Below are positions 61,618-64,000 of a DNA stretch of 64,000 bases, in pieces. Positions within the stretch are counted from its first letter, which is position 1. Each line of letters opens with the position of its first letter. A program made the position numbers and the translations under genes. A model generated the notes under the pieces. It saw only the letters and a list, made by a program, of their open reading frames with translations, was not told the DNA's origin and ran no database searches. This DNA is from Sphingomonas changbaiensis NBRC 104936 (GTDB lineage Bacteria > Pseudomonadota > Alphaproteobacteria > Sphingomonadales > Sphingomonadaceae): the NCBI RefSeq assembly GCF_000974765.1, contig NZ_BBWU01000001.1, positions 95,346 to 159,345 of the forward strand, in the 5' to 3' direction.

Positions 61618-62652
61618 ATGGAACGGGAAAGCGCATTCATCGGCCAATCGATGGCCTTCCTGGACTCGGTCGAACGGGCGAGCCGGGCAGCGGCGCTGAA
61701 CCGCCCGGTGCTGGTGATAGGCGAGCGCGGGACCGGCAAGGAGCTGGTTGCCGAGCGCCTTCACCGCCTCTCCCCGCGCTGGGACGGGCCGCTGATCGTG
61801 ATGAACTGCGCGGCTCTGCCCGAGACGCTGATCGAGGCCGAGCTGTTCGGGCACGAAGCCGGTGCCTTCACCGGCGCCACGCGGGCGCGGGCGGGGCGGT
61901 TCGAGGAGGCCGATGGGGGCACCCTTTTCCTCGACGAGCTCGGCACGCTGTCGGCCGCGGCGCAGGAACGGCTGCTGCGGGCGGTCGAATATGGCGAAGT
62001 GACGCGCATCGGCGCGTCGCGGCCGGTCAATGTCGACGTCCGTATCGTCGCGGCGACCAACGAGAACCTGCCCGCTCTGGTCGAAGCGAACCGGTTCCGG
62101 GCCGACTTGCTCGACCGGCTAAGCTTTGAGGTGATCACCTTGCCGCCGCTCCGCGCGCGCGAAGGCGATGTTCCGGTGCTCGCCGATCATTTCGGCCGAC
62201 GCATGGCGGCGGAGCTGGAATGGGAGCGCTGGCCGGGCTTTTCAAAAGCCGCCACGGACACGCTGGTCGCCTACGAATGGCCCGGCAATGTGCGCGAACT
62301 GCGCAACGTCATCGAGCGGGCGGTCTATCGCTGGGAAGATCCGGCGCATCCGATCGACGCGATCGAGTTTGATCCGTTCGCCTCGCCGTGGCGGCCCAAA
62401 GGCGACGCCGCGCGGTCCCTCACGCCCGCAGCACCCGCCGCCCAGGCGCTGGTGCCCGCTGCCGCCAACGACGAACTTGAGTGCGACGATTTCAAAGCTG
62501 CATGCGACGCGCACGAGCGGAAATTACTCGAAGCGGCGCTCCGTCGCTGCCGGTTCAACCAGCGGCTGACGGCGAAGGCGCTGGCGCTGACCTACGATCA
62601 ATTGCGGCATGCGCTGCGCCGTCATGATTTGCTGCAGGCAGGGGGTTCGTGA
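61618..62652 (+). CDS. pspF: PspF, sigma-54-dependent activator
   Basis: 344 residues from the ATG at 61618. It starts directly with the AAA+ domain: Walker A GERGTGKE (about 35-42), GAFTGA loop (about 83-88) that contacts sigma-54, Walker B GTLFLDELG, and the arginine fingers region RFRADLLDRLSF. The C-terminus has a Fis-type helix-turn-helix (FNQRLTAKALALTYDQLRHALRRHDL). It lacks an N-terminal receiver, as PspF does, and is held in check by PspA. Divergent from the psp operon with the sigma-54 promoter between them. Confidence 0.93.
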   Translation: MERESAFIGQSMAFLDSVERASRAAALNRPVLVIGERGTGKELVAERLHRLSPRWDGPLIVMNCAALPETLIEAELFGHEAGAFTGATRARAGRFEEADGGTLFLDELGTLSAAAQERLLRAVEYGEVTRIGASRPVNVDVRIVAATNENLPALVEANRFRADLLDRLSFEVITLPPLRAREGDVPVLADHFGRRMAAELEWERWPGFSKAATDTLVAYEWPGNVRELRNVIERAVYRWEDPAHPIDAIEFDPFASPWRPKGDAARSLTPAAPAAQALVPAAANDELECDDFKAACDAHERKLLEAALRRCRFNQRLTAKALALTYDQLRHALRRHDLLQAGGS

Positions 62653-62684
62653 TATTCTCCGCGGCCTAAGCTGTGGAGGGTGGA

Positions 62685-63239
62685 ATGCGCTTATTCCCCT
62701 GTCTCGCGGCCGCCGCAGTGCTGATCCCCGGCGCCGCCTCCGCATCCAGTCTGGTGATCGGCTCCGGCCTTGCCCGCATGTGCTATGAAGCGGCGGATGC
62801 GGAGCGGGCGAGCCCCGCTGCGCTCGACACCTGCAACCGCGCGATCGCCGACGAGCCGCTGTCGTTCGCCGACGAGGTCGCGACCTATGTCAATCGCGGC
62901 ATCATTCGCGCTCGGATGGACGACTGGCCGGGCGCGCTGGCGGACTACGATCACGCCATCCGGCTCGATCCCAAGCAGCCCGAAGCCTATCTGAACAAGG
63001 GCGCGCTGGTGCTTAAAACCCAGCACGACTGGCGGCTGGCGCGCGACCTGTTCGATGCGGCGCTGCAGTATCGCACCAGGCGACCCGAATTCGCCTATTT
63101 CGGCCGTGCGATCACCAACGAGCTGGCCGGCGACTTCGCCGGCGCGCTTGCCGATTACCAGAAAGCAAGCGAGCTGGCGCCGAACTGGGCCGAACCCAAA
63201 AAAGAGCTGACCCGCTTTTCGGTCCGCAAGCGCGGCTGA
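62685..63239 (+). CDS. Exported TPR protein
   Basis: 184 residues from the ATG at 62685 behind GGAGGG. A signal peptide at about 1-20 (cleavage after ASA). Two to three tetratricopeptide repeats follow: VATYVNRGIIRARMDDWPGALADYDHAIRLDPKQP, AYLNKGALVL.. and FAYFGRAITNELAGDFAGALADYQKASELAPN. TPRs bind protein partners; the partner is unknown. It follows pspF by 32 bases but has its own ribosome site. Confidence 0.82.
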   Translation: MRLFPCLAAAAVLIPGAASASSLVIGSGLARMCYEAADAERASPAALDTCNRAIADEPLSFADEVATYVNRGIIRARMDDWPGALADYDHAIRLDPKQPEAYLNKGALVLKTQHDWRLARDLFDAALQYRTRRPEFAYFGRAITNELAGDFAGALADYQKASELAPNWAEPKKELTRFSVRKRG

Positions 63240-63335
63240 TCGACCGGGTCGGATGGCCTGAACGAGATTTCCGAAAGGCCCTTGGAGCGCGCTCGCGCGT
63301 TGGGTAGGCGAGCCTTCCCAACAAGGAGACCTTCA

Positions 63336-63980
63336 ATGGCGTTCGAGCTTCCCCCTTTGCCCTATGACAAGTCCGCCTTCGGCGACATCATTTCGGCAGA
63401 AACCTTCGACTTTCACTGGGGCAAGCACCACCGCGCCTATGTCAACAAGACCAACGAGCTGGCACCGCAGGTTGGGCTTGACGGGCGCCGTCTCTCCGAC
63501 GTGATCCGCGCCGCGAAGGAGAGCGGCAACAAAGGCCTGTTCAACAACTCGGCGCAGCTGTGGAACCATAGCTTCTACTGGCAATGCCTGAGCCCGGAAG
63601 CTCAGCAGCCGACTGGCGCGCTAAAGCAGAAGATCGACGAGGCATTCGGCTCGACCGACGCGTTGCTGGAGAAGCTGAAGACGGAATCGGTCAATCATTT
63701 CGCGAGCGGCTGGGGCTGGCTGGTGCTCGACGGCGATCAGCTGAAAGTCACCTCATTGCACGACGGCGACTCGCCCGTCGCGTACGACGGCATGAAGCCG
63801 CTGCTGACGATCGACGTGTGGGAACACGCCTATTACATCGACTATCGCAATGCCCGGGCCGACTATGTCGATGCGCTGCTGAAGCGCGCGATCAACTGGG
63901 ATTTCGTCGCGCAAAATCTGGACGGTCGAGGCGTCAGCCGTGCCGATCAGGAGCCGGCGATGGCGGGCGAACCGGCGTAA
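63336..63980 (+). CDS. sodB: Superoxide dismutase, Fe/Mn type
   Basis: 214 residues from the ATG at 63336 (AAGGAG upstream). The metal ligands are His in FDFHWGKHHRAYV (about 27), His in LWNHSFYWQCL (about 79), and Asp and His in IDVWEHAYYIDY (about 166 and 170). The residues around the active site (for example GLFNNSAQLWNHSFYW) suit an iron enzyme, but Fe and Mn use cannot be separated with certainty. It converts superoxide to O2 and H2O2. The window ends 20 bases later at the start of what may be another palindromic repeat. Confidence 0.93.
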   Translation: MAFELPPLPYDKSAFGDIISAETFDFHWGKHHRAYVNKTNELAPQVGLDGRRLSDVIRAAKESGNKGLFNNSAQLWNHSFYWQCLSPEAQQPTGALKQKIDEAFGSTDALLEKLKTESVNHFASGWGWLVLDGDQLKVTSLHDGDSPVAYDGMKPLLTIDVWEHAYYIDYRNARADYVDALLKRAINWDFVAQNLDGRGVSRADQEPAMAGEPA

Positions 63981-64000
63981 ATCCTCCCCTCCCGCTTGCG

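Noticed and set aside
63981..64000. Start of a fourth palindromic repeat
   Set aside because: Only 20 bases are visible, too few to assign to a repeat class.

Overview
The window looks like about 64 kb of chromosome from a high-GC alphaproteobacterium, most likely a sphingomonad (Sphingomonas or a close relative). The evidence is a combination of SapC, DUF2490, DUF4142 (two copies), DUF6456, CpdR and YdbH/YnbE/YdbL genes, Tad-type pseudopilins, a phage-shock (Psp) operon, and many short palindromic intergenic repeats. Genes are dense, often overlap by ATGA, and alternate strands in short operons. I see no prophage, no transposase gene and no CRISPR array.

Layout. 1-7 kb: the 3' part of dihydrolipoamide dehydrogenase, a cupin, a DUF4142 lipoprotein, an amidohydrolase overlapping a PAP2 phosphatase, a small secreted protein, a DAACS transporter and queC. 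7.1-7.3 kb: a likely small RNA with three C-rich hairpin loops. 7.3-14.8 kb: a TPR (CcmI-like) protein facing away from an unusual redox cluster. The cluster encodes a fused flavin / two cyclic-nucleotide-binding domains / four-cluster ferredoxin protein, a four-histidine membrane cytochrome b, and an FHA-domain protein carrying ten CxxCH haem motifs, followed by a class III cyclic-nucleotide phosphodiesterase. 14.8-19 kb: a proline-iminopeptidase-like hydrolase, a VOC protein, a PilZ protein, and an overlapping ATP-grasp / LLM-flavoprotein pair. 19-21.5 kb: DUF2490 (with a candidate Pho box), MreB and a small secreted protein. 21.5-26 kb: methionine salvage (aminotransferase facing FMN reductase-mtnB-mtnD-mtnC-mtnA). 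26-32 kb: DUF4142, hemerythrin, RadC and the YdbH-YnbE-YdbL lipid-transport triad. 32-38 kb: a ClC-CBS channel, three TadE/TadG genes, tRNA-Val(UAC), and an XRE regulator facing DUF6456.

38-50 kb: an MFS transporter, tgt, PilZ, a sulfotransferase, an isochorismatase-like hydrolase facing an Lrp regulator, a DEAD-box helicase, a D-2-hydroxyacid dehydrogenase, SapC, cytochrome b561, N-formylglutamate amidohydrolase, CpdR and tRNA-Val(GAC). 50-54.3 kb: threonine/serine catabolism (XRE-cupin regulator, kbl, tdh, sdaA). 54.4-57.6 kb: an MBL hydrolase and a divergent Mpl-type ligase / LD-carboxypeptidase pair for murein recycling. 57.6-58.9 kb: a J-domain protein and SufE, separated by a 275-bp element with perfect terminal inverted repeats. 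59-62.7 kb: an expanded psp operon preceded by a sigma-54 promoter and facing pspF. The window ends with a TPR protein and Fe/Mn superoxide dismutase.

The most unusual content is the 8.4-13.8 kb electron-transfer cluster, which joins cyclic-nucleotide sensing and an FHA phosphothreonine-recognition domain to a transmembrane flavin, Fe-S, haem b and decahaem c chain. After that come the two C-rich-loop small RNA candidates, the 275-bp inverted-repeat element apparently inserted into a shared CTAG stop-stop overlap, and the psp operon with several PspB-like small membrane proteins and a 47-residue leader gene. Functions are inferred from sequence motifs and context only; no database search was run.
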